Source: Chryseobacterium ginsenosidimutans (GTDB lineage: Bacteria; Bacteroidota; Bacteroidia; Flavobacteriales; Weeksellaceae). From it: 64,000 nucleotides of DNA. The stretch is from NCBI RefSeq assembly GCF_030823405.1, contig NZ_JAUSXC010000001.1, forward strand, positions 1,099,001 through 1,163,000, given 5' to 3'. Positions 28,585 through 38,785 of this stretch are shown one piece after another; position 1 is the first letter of the stretch, and the number at the start of each line of letters is the position of its first letter. The notes under the pieces are model-generated. The model saw nothing but the letters and a program-made list of their open reading frames with translations, did no database searches and was not told where the DNA came from. The translations under genes were made by a program, and so were the position numbers.

Positions 28585-29607
28585 TTAAAATAATTCTCCG
28601 GGATTTCTAGGTATTGCAATATTTAAATGCTTGTACGCTTTATCAGTAACTTCTCTACCCCTTGGCGTTCTGATAATAAACCCTTCCTGTATCAAAAATG
28701 GTTCATAAACTTCTTCCAAAGTTTCTGGGTTTTCTGCAATCGAAGTGGCTAAAGCTGAGATTCCTACAGGTTTTCCTTTGAAGTTTTCAATCATGACACG
28801 CATAATTTTATTATCCATTTCGTCTAATCCAAATTCATCGACATTCAAAGAGTTTAAAGCATATTTTGTAATATTAATTTCAATTTCTCCATTACCTTTT
28901 ATCTCAGCAAAATCCCGAACTCTTCTCAAAAGAGCATTTGCTATTCTGGGAGTTCCTCGGCTTCTTCTTGCAATTTCAATCGCTGCATCTTCATAAATTT
29001 TCACACCCAAAACTCTTGCACTTCGGATGATAATCATTGATAAAAGCTCAATCGTATAATATTCCAGTCTGCTTTGGATCCCAAATCTTGCCAGCATCGG
29101 TTTGGTCAGCATTCCGCTTCTGGTAGTTGCTCCAACCAATGTAAAAGGATTTAAACCAATCTGAACACTTCTTGCATTCGGACCGGCTTCCAGCATAATA
29201 TCAATTTTGTAATCTTCCATTGCAGAATACAGATATTCTTCCACAACAGGAGAAAGACGGTGAATTTCATCAATGAAAAGAACGTCATTTTCTTCAAGAT
29301 TAGTCAATAATCCTGCTAAACTTCCGGGTTTGTCCAAAACAGGACCTGATGTAATTTTACAGCCTACACCAAGTTCATTTGCAATAATATTTGCTAAAGT
29401 TGTCTTACCCAAACCTGGAGGTCCATGTAATAAAACATGGTCAAGTGCTCCGCCACGTCTTTTGGCGGCATTCACGAAAACTTCAAGATTTTCCAACGTT
29501 TTTCTTTGTCCTGCAAAATCTTTAAAGCTCTGGGGACGAATCTGTTCTTCCTGCATGAGCTCGTCATGGGAAAAATTGTCTTTGTCTGGATGTAAAAAAT
29601 CAGGCAT
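28585..29607 (-). CDS. ruvB: Holliday junction branch-migration helicase RuvB
   Basis: RuvB is the AAA+ motor that drives branch migration of Holliday junctions with RuvA. The 340-residue protein has the [16 protein letters not shown] start, Walker [15 protein letters not shown] (about 60-73), Walker [10 protein letters not shown] (about 110-118), sensor [18 protein letters not shown] and a C-terminal winged-helix ending [16 protein letters not shown]. All key residues are intact. It is the first gene of the operon; the 246-base gap to hutI holds a palindromic repeat. Confidence 0.97.
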   Translation of the reverse strand: MPDFLHPDKDNFSHDELMQEEQIRPQSFKDFAGQRKTLENLEVFVNAAKRRGGALDHVLLHGPPGLGKTTLANIIANELGVGCKITSGPVLDKPGSLAGLLTNLEENDVLFIDEIHRLSPVVEEYLYSAMEDYKIDIMLEAGPNARSVQIGLNPFTLVGATTRSGMLTKPMLARFGIQSRLEYYTIELLSMIIIRSARVLGVKIYEDAAIEIARRSRGTPRIANALLRRVRDFAEIKGNGEIEINITKYALNSLNVDEFGLDEMDNKIMRVMIENFKGKPVGISALATSIAENPETLEEVYEPFLIQEGFIIRTPRGREVTDKAYKHLNIAIPRNPGELF

Positions 29608-29755
29608 TAATTCATTTTCATTTACTGTAAAGATAAGGAATTTAGGTTAAGGTTTAAATCCTGAACCTGAGGAAAATTAAGATTTGAGAACAAGAGATAT
29701 TTTGAGTATTTTTGAGAGAGAAAATTCTAAATAAAATTAGCTTCTATTGATGTTG

Positions 29756-29808
29756 AGATTCTTGCGGAATGACAAATAGTACGTTTTATTGTCATTCCGT
29801 AGGAATCT
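29756..29808. repeat. REP-like palindromic element
   Basis: Arms 29756-29775 (AGATTCTTGCGGAATGACAA) and 29789-29808 are inverted copies with 3 mismatches of 20, separated by 13 bases. The motif GGAATGACAA/TTGTCATTCC is GC-richer than its surroundings and looks like the short interspersed palindromes common between genes in Chryseobacterium-like genomes. It lies between divergent ruvB and hutI. Confidence 0.7.
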
Positions 29809-29853
29809 AAGCAGAATAAGAACAATCATTATTTTTAGCTTTAAATTAAATAA

Positions 29854-31077
29854 ATGAAATTAATTGGTCCTTTCAAACAAGTCGTAACACTTGCTAATCT
29901 TCCGTTAAGAGGTAAGCTTTCTGATGAGCAACTTGAAATTATTGTTGATGGCGGAATTTTAGTTAATAATGATAAAATTCAGCAAATCGGAAACTTTGAA
30001 ACATTAAAATCGGAAAATCAAAATATAGAAATCGAAACGATTGAGGGTGAACAGATTGTTCTGCCTGCTTTTGTAGATTCTCATACGCATATTTGCTTTG
30101 GTGGAAACCGAGCGAATGATTTTGCAATGCGTAATGCAGGAAAAACTTACTTAGAAATTGCTGAAAGTGGAGGAGGAATCTGGAGTTCTGTTCAGCATAC
30201 GAGAAATGCATCGGAAGATGAATTGTTAAAAACACTTTTAGAGAGAATTGATTTCTTAATTTCAATCGGAATTACAACAATCGAAGTGAAAAGCGGCTAC
30301 GGTTTAGATGTTGAAAACGAACTTAAAATGCTTCGGATTATCAAAAAAGCTAAAGAACAGACGAAAGCAACGTTAGTTCCGACTTGTCTTTCCGCCCATT
30401 TGAAACCGCGGGATTTTAACGGAAGTAACCAAGAATATTTACAATATGTTTTGACTGAAATCTTACCAAAAGTAAAAGAAGAAAATCTGGCGAACCGTGT
30501 TGATATTTTCATTGAGAAATCAGCATTTCAACCGCAAGAAAGTAAAGACTTTTTACTTAAAACTAAAGATTTAGGTTTTGGAATTACGGTTCATGCAGAT
30601 CAGTTTACACCGGGAAGCTCAAGAATTGCCGTTGAAGTTGGCGCGAAATCTGCAGATCATCTGGAAGCGACGATTGATGCTGATATTGAGTTTTTAGCAA
30701 AATCTGAAACGGTAGCAACTGCTTTACCGGGAGCAAGTTTAGGTTTAGGCGAAAAATTTACTCCTGCAAGAAAATTATTAGATGCAGGAGCAATTGTAGC
30801 CATCGCAAGTGATTGGAATCCGGGTTCTGCTCCAATGGGAAATTTAATAACACAAGCTTCAATTTTAGCAACTTTTGAAAAACTGACAACGGCAGAAGTT
30901 TTAGCAGGAATGACTTTTCGATCGGCTTTTGCGCTTGATTTGGAAGACAGAGGGAAATTGGAAGAAGACTTAAAAGCAGATTTTGTAACTTTTAAAACGA
31001 ATAATTTCCAAAATATTCTTTATAATCAGGGAAGTTTGAAGGCAGAAGCAGTTTATATTGATGGAGAAAAAGTGTAA
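29854..31077 (+). CDS. hutI: Imidazolonepropionase
   Basis: HutI hydrolyses 4-imidazolone-5-propionate to N-formimino-L-glutamate, the third step of histidine breakdown. The 407-residue amidohydrolase has the metal-binding DSHTHICFGGNRANDFAMR (about 74-92), the GYGLDVENELKMLR segment, HADQFTPGSSRIAVEVGA (about 249-266) and the IASDWNPGSAPMGN motif near 332-345. Length and start are normal. It leads a three-gene operon with a DUF695 gene and hutG. hutH and hutU are not in the window. Confidence 0.96.
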   Translation: MKLIGPFKQVVTLANLPLRGKLSDEQLEIIVDGGILVNNDKIQQIGNFETLKSENQNIEIETIEGEQIVLPAFVDSHTHICFGGNRANDFAMRNAGKTYLEIAESGGGIWSSVQHTRNASEDELLKTLLERIDFLISIGITTIEVKSGYGLDVENELKMLRIIKKAKEQTKATLVPTCLSAHLKPRDFNGSNQEYLQYVLTEILPKVKEENLANRVDIFIEKSAFQPQESKDFLLKTKDLGFGITVHADQFTPGSSRIAVEVGAKSADHLEATIDADIEFLAKSETVATALPGASLGLGEKFTPARKLLDAGAIVAIASDWNPGSAPMGNLITQASILATFEKLTTAEVLAGMTFRSAFALDLEDRGKLEEDLKADFVTFKTNNFQNILYNQGSLKAEAVYIDGEKV

Positions 31078-31104
31078 ATGATTTAAAAATTAAAATAATT
31101 CAAC

Positions 31105-32211
31105 ATGGGAATTTTCGATAAAGTTTTCGGGACAAAAGAAGGAAAAAAAGAAGTTGAAATCAAGACCTACGAAGATTTCTGGGATTGGTTTATCACTAAC
31201 GAAAAAGAATTTTACGATGTTATAAAAAGCCAAGGCAATATCGAGCATGATTTTTTTGATGTCATTTCTCCAAAGCTTAAACAACTTAATGACGGTTATT
31301 ATTTTCTTGCCGGAATGAGTGACGATTCAATTGCAGAACTCATTATTACGGTGGAAGGTGAGATTAAGAATATTGTTTTTGCTGAAGAAATCATTGCTGT
31401 TGCGCCAATATTGGATCGCTGGAAATTTACAGCTTTAAAACCGGAAATGAACCTGACCAGTGGAATTGAAATGGACGGTTACAAATTTTCCGGGGAAAAT
31501 ATTTTCTTTTATGCCAATGATATCGAAGGTTATCCTGATGAAATTGACATTACTTTTGTTTATGAAGATTTAAATGAAGACAATAAAAATTCTGTTGTAA
31601 CCGGAGTCTGTATTTTTTTGGATAACTTTTTGGGTGAACTGAATTTCGCGACTCAGATTGATGCCTATAATGTGATTGGAAAAAATGATGCCGAAAAAGA
31701 ATTGGTACCGGTTACTAAACTGAAAGATTTTTTATCGTGGAGAGAAAGAGAATTCACAGAGAAATATAAAAATGTGAAGGATTTTGGAGAAGAAGATGCC
31801 TATACGGTTTTTGAAGCTTTTTTAAATAATGGTCTACCGCTAATTGCTACTATTAATGCGACATCATTACATTATGATTCTAAAGCTTCTTATCCATGGA
31901 TTTCCATTTTAAAGATTGAATACAAAGGTGAAGAAAATAATGGACTCCCGGAAAATGAAGACTATGAAAAATTAAATGATATTGAAGATCTTGCTTTAGA
32001 AAATCTTAAAAATGAATATGGAAACATATATATTGGAAGAGAAAGTGCAGATAATGTAAGAGAGATTTATTTTGCAAGTAAAGATTTCAGAGATACTTCT
32101 AAAGTGTTGCAAAAAATAATAAGTGACTATCCCGAATATAAAATGTCGCTGGAAATTTATAAAGACAAATATTGGCAGAGTTTTGAACGCTATAATGTAA
32201 ATCAAAATTAA
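31105..32211 (+). CDS. DUF695 domain-containing protein in the hut operon
   Basis: A 368-residue soluble acidic protein. Residues 1-210 (MGIFDKVFGTKEGKKEVEIK onward) contain two beta-rich segments, with DDGYYFLAG-like and VVTGVCIFLDNFLGEL stretches; residues 230-365 resemble DUF695, with SYPWISILKIEYKG and FASKDFRDTSKVLQ. No catalytic motif is apparent. It lies 27 bases behind hutI and 6 bases before hutG on the same strand, so it is almost surely co-transcribed with histidine-degradation genes, although the family is not a known part of that pathway. Confidence 0.75.
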   Translation: MGIFDKVFGTKEGKKEVEIKTYEDFWDWFITNEKEFYDVIKSQGNIEHDFFDVISPKLKQLNDGYYFLAGMSDDSIAELIITVEGEIKNIVFAEEIIAVAPILDRWKFTALKPEMNLTSGIEMDGYKFSGENIFFYANDIEGYPDEIDITFVYEDLNEDNKNSVVTGVCIFLDNFLGELNFATQIDAYNVIGKNDAEKELVPVTKLKDFLSWREREFTEKYKNVKDFGEEDAYTVFEAFLNNGLPLIATINATSLHYDSKASYPWISILKIEYKGEENNGLPENEDYEKLNDIEDLALENLKNEYGNIYIGRESADNVREIYFASKDFRDTSKVLQKIISDYPEYKMSLEIYKDKYWQSFERYNVNQN

Positions 32212-32217
32212 TAAATC

Positions 32218-33132
32218 ATGATTTGGCAAGGCAGATTAGATGGTGAAGAGCTTCTTTACCATAGGTTGTTTCAAAGAATAAGAGTAGAAAATAATTACGA
32301 TTCTATTTCAACTAATGATTTCGTTTTACACGGATTTGCTGTGGATGAAGGAGTTAGAAGAAATAAAGGAAGGCAGGGCGCAAAAGATGCTCCGGATATT
32401 ATCAGGAAAAATATGGCTAATTTTCCCGTTATTCTGCCTGATTTTTCTTTGCTTGATTTCGGAAATATAACTTGTGACGACGGAAATTTGGAAAACACTC
32501 AGAATAATCTTGCCAAAAATGTTTCCAAAGTTTTATTGAAAGGTGGGAAATCAATAGTTTTGGGAGGTGGTCATGAAATTACTTATGCTCATTACCTTGG
32601 TATAAAAACTGCTTTTCCTGAACAGAAAATAGGGATCATCAATATTGATGCCCACTTCGATAACAGACAGCCTGAAAATGGAGTAGGGGCAACTTCCGGA
32701 ACCGGATTTTGGCAGATTGCCCAGGAAGGTGAAATTAATTCTTTACATATTGGGATTCAAAGAAATTCAAACACGTTAAAATTATTTGATACTGCTCATC
32801 AGTATGGAATGAAATATATTCTTGCGGATGAACTTTTCTTTGAAAATCTTCCTTCAATTTATCAGAGAATTAATGATTTGTTAGACAGTGTTGATTATGT
32901 TTATTTAACGATTTGTATGGATGCTTTTAATGCCTCAATTGCTCCGGGAGTTTCAGCTTCTGCCTATAACGGGATTTTTGCGGATGCAGCATTTATGCAT
33001 TTTTACAGACATATTTTGAAAAGTGAAAAACTGTTGGCACTGGACGTGGCAGAAGTTAATCCAAGTTATGACATTCAGGACAGAACAGCAAGACTGGCTG
33101 CATGTCTTATGAATGAATGGTTTATGGTATAA
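32218..33132 (+). CDS. hutG: Formimidoylglutamase (arginase family)
   Basis: HutG splits N-formimino-L-glutamate into glutamate and formamide, the last step of one histidine-degradation route. The 304-residue protein has the arginase-fold manganese motifs GGGHEITYAHY (about 115-125), NIDAHFDNRQ (about 141-150) and ICMDAFNASIAPGVSA (about 231-246). The N terminus is short, as in Bacteroidota members. Pairing with hutI supports this over agmatinase or arginase. Confidence 0.9.
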   Translation: MIWQGRLDGEELLYHRLFQRIRVENNYDSISTNDFVLHGFAVDEGVRRNKGRQGAKDAPDIIRKNMANFPVILPDFSLLDFGNITCDDGNLENTQNNLAKNVSKVLLKGGKSIVLGGGHEITYAHYLGIKTAFPEQKIGIINIDAHFDNRQPENGVGATSGTGFWQIAQEGEINSLHIGIQRNSNTLKLFDTAHQYGMKYILADELFFENLPSIYQRINDLLDSVDYVYLTICMDAFNASIAPGVSASAYNGIFADAAFMHFYRHILKSEKLLALDVAEVNPSYDIQDRTARLAACLMNEWFMV

Positions 33133-33270
33133 GAAAGAAAACTCTAAATTTGCAATAGAGAAAATCACTATTTTATTTAATCGTAAGGAACAAAGTTTGT
33201 TGCTTTCATGATGCTTTAGATAAAGCATTAATAAATTCATTGAATTGAATTTAAAACAGAAATTACATTT

Positions 33271-34565
33271 ATGGAACAATCAATTGAAAATAAACTTATT
33301 AAAGCAGATAAGGCATTTTCAGAATGGAGAAAAGTACCATTCGAAGACAGGCAAAAACTCATTGCTAAAGCAGCAGAAATATTAAAGAACAATTCTGAAA
33401 AGTTTGGTACAATCATTACAACTGAAATGAATAAGCCTATTTCGCAGTCGATTGCTGAGGTGGAAAAGTGTGCTTTAATGATGAATTATATTATGCAGAT
33501 GCTGAAAATATTTTGAAGCCGGAAAAAGTTGATTCTGAATTTACGTACTCTGAAGTTCATTATGCTCCGAAAGGTGTAATCTTAGGAGTCATGCCTTGGA
33601 ATTTCCCTTTTTGGCAGGTTTTGAGATTTGCTGTTCCTGCAATTTTATCAGGAAATACAGTTGTTTTGAAACACGCCTCAATTTGTTTTAGAAGTGGAAA
33701 TGCAATTGTAGAAGTTCTTTTAGAAGCTGGTTTTCCTGAAGGAGTTTTTCAGCATCTTGAAGTGGGACATAAAGAAGTAAAAGAAATTCTTGAGCATAGC
33801 ATTGTAAAAGGGGTAAGTTTAACGGGTAGTGGAAAAGCTGGTGGAGAAGTTGCTTCAATAGCAGGTTTGAATATCAAAAAATCTTTACTTGAATTGGGTG
33901 GAAGTGACGCATTTATTATTTTGGATGATGCAGACCTTGATGATGCAGCAAAAGAAGGAGTGAAATCGAGACTTCAAAATTGTGGACAAACCTGTACTGC
34001 TGCAAAAAGGTTTATCATTGACGAAAAAATTGAAGATATATTTCTTCCAAAATTTATTGCAGAGTATCAAACATATCTTGTGGGTGATCCTATGGATAAA
34101 AATACTGTTATTGCAGGAATGGCAAGACCGGATTTGGCAGATGATCTGGAAAAACAATTTACAAAAGCGCTGGAAAACGGAGCGGAAATTATTATTCCTT
34201 TAGAAAGAATTTCTGATAACGAATTTAAACCCGGATTAATTCGGGTACAAAAAGGTAACCCAATTTTGAAGGAAGAACTTTTTGGGCCTCTTGGAATGGT
34301 GATGACCGCTAAAAATGATGAGGAAGCTTTACAAATGGCAAATGATATTCCTTTTGGATTATCTAATTCTGTTTGGACTAAAGATAAAGCCCGCCAATTA
34401 TTTTTCATAGAAAACCTTGAATCCGGAACGGTAAATATCAACAGAATGACAAGCTCTGATCCGCGTTTTCCTTTTGGAGGATCGAAGGGTTCCGGCTATG
34501 GAACAGAACTTTCTTTATTGGCTCTAAAAGAATTTGTGACTGCAAAAACAGTGGTTGGAAATTAA
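33271..34565 (+). pseudogene. NAD(P)-dependent aldehyde dehydrogenase (succinate-semialdehyde type), frameshifted
   Basis: Two reading frames together make one aldehyde dehydrogenase of about 430-455 residues. The first (33271-33516) covers MEQSIENKLIKADKAF through EVEKCALMMNY, then runs out of frame to an early stop. The second continues as YYADAENILKPEKV and contains VMPWNFPFWQVLRF, SLTGSGKAGGEVA, the general base Glu in LLELGGSDAF, the nucleophile Cys in NCGQTCTAAKR and a normal FPFGGSKGSGYG end. The break is at about 33484-33493, where AATTATATTATGC seems to carry two extra bases (a repeated AT). The family is close to succinate-semialdehyde dehydrogenases (gabD-like). It may be a real recent mutation or an assembly error. 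Confidence 0.85.
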
Positions 34566-34644
34566 AATACGTACTCTTTTATCTCTTTAATGTTTTTAAA
34601 ACTTTTAGGAAGAATAGGATATTGAAAAACTATGATAATATAAA

Positions 34645-34685
34645 AATCCGTCTCACAGCTTATTGCCATGAGACGGATTATTTTT
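34645..34685. terminator. Bidirectional terminator with CCGTCTCA stem
   Basis: AATCCGTCTCA (34645-34655) and TGAGACGGATT (34669-34679) pair perfectly, followed by T-rich sequence on the plus strand and preceded by A-rich sequence. It separates the convergent aldehyde dehydrogenase and T9SS genes. The same stem sequence recurs at 44.4 kb. Confidence 0.8.
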
Positions 34686-34704
34686 ATAATATCAACACTT
34701 AAGA

Positions 34705-37110
34705 CTACTTCTTAATAACTTTCACAGATTGTTTAGAACCATCTTTCATTGTTATTACAACCATATATACGCCCGAAATTAAATCTTTTAAATCAAGCAT
34801 TGTAGTCTGTTTATTAAATGTTTTCAATATTTCCCCCGAAATATTCATAATTGAGATACTTTTAACATTTGTCACGTCTGAAATATTAATATTTTCTGAG
34901 AAAGGGATTGGATATACTTTAATATTATCTTTACTTGAAGCTTCAATAGTTGCAAGGTTTGCGACTTCATTAATATTAATATCATCAATTGATAAAACAT
35001 TAAAACTGAAATTATTAGAATATATATTAAATCCAAAGTAATAAACACCTGAAACAGTAGGGACAAAATTAATAGATTCTGAATTCACAACATTATTTAT
35101 TATATTAGGGTAATCTGCAATTATGTTGGTCATTCCGGCTACCGTAGCAGAAGTTCCATACACAACTTTTAACTTTTCCTGAAACGGTCCTTTAGCATAT
35201 TTAAAAGAAATATTGTATGCCGTACCAGCAGTTAAATTTACTCCCCTTGTAAAGAACCATGAATTTGCAGAACCATTTCCCAATTCATATGTTAAAACTT
35301 TTGTATTTGTACCAAAAGCGCTATTTCCTTGTTTCGTTTTCCAACCGGAAGAAGTTGTACAATCTGGTAATTCAGGAACAACGACATTTTCAAAATCCAG
35401 AGAGTAGGGAACATTCAAAGCATCACACGGTGTTTTAAACATCCTGATCTCACAAGGTGTTGTCGGAATTGTGGATGTAGCTGTATATGCCGTTATAGAA
35501 TAATAATATGATGTTGAGCTAGCTAATGGAGTACTAATAATATAATTAGTTAAATTGCCTGCCACGTCAGTATCTACTACATCATTTCCGTTTGAAGTAG
35601 TTCCAATTTTTAACTTATAACCAGCTGCACCATTTACCGCTGTCCAATTTATCGTTGGAGATGCGCTTATACCTGCTTCATTATTTGAAACAGATGCAGA
35701 TGTTGGGCAAAGAGTTCTAGTTGTAAAAACGCCCGTATCAGACCATGCTCCTTTATTAATTCCATCACAATTTGCTCTTACCCAGAAATAATATGTAGTA
35801 TTAGGTGTTAATCCTGATATAGGTGCATTACTTAAAACTATACTAGGAGGAGCTGAACCTGATGGTATTGTATTGTTTGTAGGAAGAATAGGTGATGTAC
35901 TGTAATAATATTCATATCCATTATTTGCGTACGCTCCAAAAGCATACCACGTTATAGTAGCTGAATTAGGTGTACTGTTGGTAAAAGATAGGTTTTCAAT
36001 TAATGGTGCACAATTTGCTTTCGTCATAAAAGAGCCAACCTGTGGATCGAGGCCGCTTATTGACGAACTTGGAATATGGGAATAGGTCGACTGTACACTA
36101 CCTTTCAAAGCCTGTATTTGCATCTGATATTTAGTGCCTTCAGTTAACCCTGTAAGTGTAGCATTAGTTCCGGAAACGGGATTTCCAGCAAAGTTTGTCC
36201 AGTCACAACTTCCAAAAGTTCTATATTGGATATTATAACCAGTAGCTCCCGGTGCGGCCGTCCAAGTTACATTTACACTATTGGTTGTTATCGTCGCGGA
36301 TATAGCATTAAAAATTCTCACTGGTAATTGGGTGCCAGGAGTCCATGTATATTGCAATCCTGATGGAATTTTAATATTTGGATTAATAAATCCGGAAAAG
36401 ATCATCGTACTTGTGCTGGAAATTCCCGTAACAGCATTACTCCAATCACAAGTCGTACCTATCGGAACATTATAAATCGTAAGCGGGCTTACATTGTTCA
36501 TATAATTGCTCGTATTTCCTCTTATTCCAACTTGTGGTGCAGCGTCTGAGTAAGAAGCAGATCCTGGATCAGTACAGTTTCCGTAAACAATGTTAATAAC
36601 TCCAGTAGTATAATTTAAGCGGATTTGAAAATTAAGATTTTCAGTAAATCTGTTATCGTAACTTGCATGGTTTTGCCACTGAACAACAAATTCATTTCCT
36701 AAATCCTGATATCTTACCTCATGATTACCAGCTGGCTGAGGATTATCTGAAGGAGAAAATCCTCCATTTTGACCAAATGCTGATATTGCCCCTTTATCAT
36801 TCGCCGTAGTAGATAGAGGTGTATAAGTTGTTGGTGAAGGTGCTGTTCCAAAGGTTATAAAGCCATTTGTACTTACATAAACCGTATTAATTGCAACACC
36901 GCCAAAAATAAAAGGAGATGATAGGGTAATAGCTGACGAAATCTCGTCATTATAAGTTAAATTACTGCCGGACGGAAATAACTTGGTTCCACCTGTAATT
37001 GGTATATAAGTTACTCCTGTAGTTTTAGAAAAAGTATAGGTAGCAACGTTGGTTTGAGCATATGTCATTATTCCCAAAAGTATAATGCATAAGCAAAAAA
37101 GTTTTTTCAT
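34705..37110 (-). CDS. Secreted FN3-repeat protein with T9SS type A sorting domain
   Basis: An 801-residue secreted protein. A signal peptide (MKKLFCLCIILLGIMTYAQT) precedes a beta-rich lectin-like N-terminal domain (about 25-260, with YVSTNGFITFG and FVVQWQNHASYDNR), three FN3 domains (about 265-560), a jelly-roll-like domain (about 575-715, ending SIDDININEVA) and a type A sorting domain (about 725-801, KVYPIPFSENINI to SVKVIKK). No enzyme motif is visible. A surface-attached or released adhesin or carbohydrate-binding protein is likely. It is a single-gene unit with convergent and divergent neighbours. Confidence 0.85.
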   Translation of the reverse strand: MKKLFCLCIILLGIMTYAQTNVATYTFSKTTGVTYIPITGGTKLFPSGSNLTYNDEISSAITLSSPFIFGGVAINTVYVSTNGFITFGTAPSPTTYTPLSTTANDKGAISAFGQNGGFSPSDNPQPAGNHEVRYQDLGNEFVVQWQNHASYDNRFTENLNFQIRLNYTTGVINIVYGNCTDPGSASYSDAAPQVGIRGNTSNYMNNVSPLTIYNVPIGTTCDWSNAVTGISSTSTMIFSGFINPNIKIPSGLQYTWTPGTQLPVRIFNAISATITTNSVNVTWTAAPGATGYNIQYRTFGSCDWTNFAGNPVSGTNATLTGLTEGTKYQMQIQALKGSVQSTYSHIPSSSISGLDPQVGSFMTKANCAPLIENLSFTNSTPNSATITWYAFGAYANNGYEYYYSTSPILPTNNTIPSGSAPPSIVLSNAPISGLTPNTTYYFWVRANCDGINKGAWSDTGVFTTRTLCPTSASVSNNEAGISASPTINWTAVNGAAGYKLKIGTTSNGNDVVDTDVAGNLTNYIISTPLASSTSYYYSITAYTATSTIPTTPCEIRMFKTPCDALNVPYSLDFENVVVPELPDCTTSSGWKTKQGNSAFGTNTKVLTYELGNGSANSWFFTRGVNLTAGTAYNISFKYAKGPFQEKLKVVYGTSATVAGMTNIIADYPNIINNVVNSESINFVPTVSGVYYFGFNIYSNNFSFNVLSIDDININEVANLATIEASSKDNIKVYPIPFSENINISDVTNVKSISIMNISGEILKTFNKQTTMLDLKDLISGVYMVVITMKDGSKQSVKVIKK

Positions 37111-37286
37111 ATTTGGTAATTAATTTTGTATTAAAAATACAATAATTATAAGTGTATTTATCTATTTAAATCAAATTTTAGAAATATTAAATGAATTGCA
37201 TTGAAATTCATTTTGCTATAATGGATTATATTTTAGCAAGATATGAATAAATTATATGAAGATCTTGATAATTCTAATTCAAATAA

Positions 37287-37316
37287 AAAACTCCCGAAAA
37301 TTTTCGGGAGTTTTGT
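37287..37316 (-). terminator. Terminator of the acpP-pyk operon
   Basis: AAAACTCCCGAAAA followed directly by TTTTCGGGAGTTTT: a perfect 28-base palindrome, 24 bases past the pyk stop. Confidence 0.8.
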
Positions 37317-37339
37317 TTTATATAAAAGCAATTTGCTGA

Positions 37340-38785
37340 TTATACATTTGTTAACCTCAATGTATTTGTTTTTCCACCTTCATAAGATGGAGTAGCATTG
37401 ATATTGATTACAAAATCTCCAGATTCGATAAAACCATAGTTGTGTGTCAACATATTTACTTGGATAATCGTTTCATCAGTAGATTTATTCATATCGTAAT
37501 AATAAGCGTGAACACCCCAAAGAAGGTTTAACATTGTAATTACTTTCTTATTTCCGCTATAAACAATGATATGAGAATCCGGTCTGTGTGCAGAAAGCTG
37601 GAACGCTGTATATCCTGAGCTCGTTAAAGTAACAATTGCTGCAACATTGGTCGTTTTAGCAATTCTTACAGCAGCAAGACATACTCTGTTTGTAATGAAT
37701 CTTTCATCGATACAGTCGAAATCCTTTTCGATAGGTTCGTTTTTGTGCTGGTAAAAATGTGTCATCTCAATGTTTTTCACAATTTTAGTCATATTTTCTA
37801 CCACCTGAACAGGATATCTACCTACAGAAGTTTCTCCTGAAAGCATTACTGCATCAGCTCCGTCTAATACAGAGTTTGCCACGTCATTTACCTCAGCTCT
37901 GGTTGGTGTTAAGCTGTTAATCATCGTTTCCATCATTTGAGTAGCAATAATTACAGGCTTAGAATAATATCTTGCTTTCTCTACCAATGTTTTTTGGATC
38001 GCAGGAACTTCTTCCATAGGAACTTCAACACCAAGGTCGCCACGGGCAACCATTAATCCGTCACATTCCATTAGAATTTCGTCGATATTTTTTACACCTT
38101 CAGGCTTCTCAATTTTCGCAATAATAGGAGTCTTGAATTTACCATTCGGATGTTTTGAAATTAATTCCTTCAAATCAATAATATCCTGCGCATGACGCAC
38201 GAAAGAAAGTGCAATCCAGTCAACCTCCATATCAAGCATGAAATTAGCATCCTGAATATCCTTTTCCGTTAAAGCAGGAAGAGAAACGTTCGTATTAGGT
38301 AAATTAACTCCTTTTTTAGAGCTTAATGGTCCCCCTTGTATGGTTTTTGCTTTTACTGTATCTATTTCGTTGGTTTCAGTAACCTCCAACATCAGTTTTC
38401 CGTCATCAATAAGGATTTTTTCCCCTACTTTTACGTCCTGAGGAAACTGCTGGTAAGTCATATACACCTTCGTAGAATCTCCTTCTATTTTTTCATTGGT
38501 AAAGGTAAGAATATCTCCAGGATTAAGGTAAGAACCTTCCTTTACAACACCTACTCTTAACTTAGGACCCTGTAAATCACCTAAAATCCCAACAGAATAA
38601 CCATATTCTTTGTTAAGCTGTCTGATGATTTCAATATTTGATCGAACTAAGTCGTAGTCTGCATGTGAAAAATTGATTCTGAAAATGTCAACACCTGCTT
38701 TCATTAACCCTAACATTACTTCCTTCGACGATGAAGCCGGACCAAGTGTCGCGATAATTTTTGTCTTCTTTAAATACTTATTCAT
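37340..38785 (-). CDS. pyk: Pyruvate kinase
   Basis: Pyruvate kinase converts phosphoenolpyruvate and ADP to pyruvate and ATP. The 481-residue protein starts KKTKIIATLGPASSSKEVM and has DIFRINFSHADYD, the active-site IAKIEKPEGVKN (Lys), the LMVARGDLGVEVPMEEV metal-binding segment and the ATQMMETMINSLTPTRAEVNDVANSVLDG family signature region. A C-terminal domain of about 110 residues is present. It is the last gene of the acpP-fabF-rnc-IPExxxVDY-pyk operon and overlaps the gene before it by 8 bases. Confidence 0.97.
   Translation of the reverse strand: MNKYLKKTKIIATLGPASSSKEVMLGLMKAGVDIFRINFSHADYDLVRSNIEIIRQLNKEYGYSVGILGDLQGPKLRVGVVKEGSYLNPGDILTFTNEKIEGDSTKVYMTYQQFPQDVKVGEKILIDDGKLMLEVTETNEIDTVKAKTIQGGPLSSKKGVNLPNTNVSLPALTEKDIQDANFMLDMEVDWIALSFVRHAQDIIDLKELISKHPNGKFKTPIIAKIEKPEGVKNIDEILMECDGLMVARGDLGVEVPMEEVPAIQKTLVEKARYYSKPVIIATQMMETMINSLTPTRAEVNDVANSVLDGADAVMLSGETSVGRYPVQVVENMTKIVKNIEMTHFYQHKNEPIEKDFDCIDERFITNRVCLAAVRIAKTTNVAAIVTLTSSGYTAFQLSAHRPDSHIIVYSGNKKVITMLNLLWGVHAYYYDMNKSTDETIIQVNMLTHNYGFIESGDFVININATPSYEGGKTNTLRLTNV

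Noticed and set aside
33468..34565. Second aldehyde dehydrogenase piece as an independent gene starting at an alternative codon
   Set aside because: It lacks the N-terminal part of the fold, and the missing part lies directly upstream in another frame.
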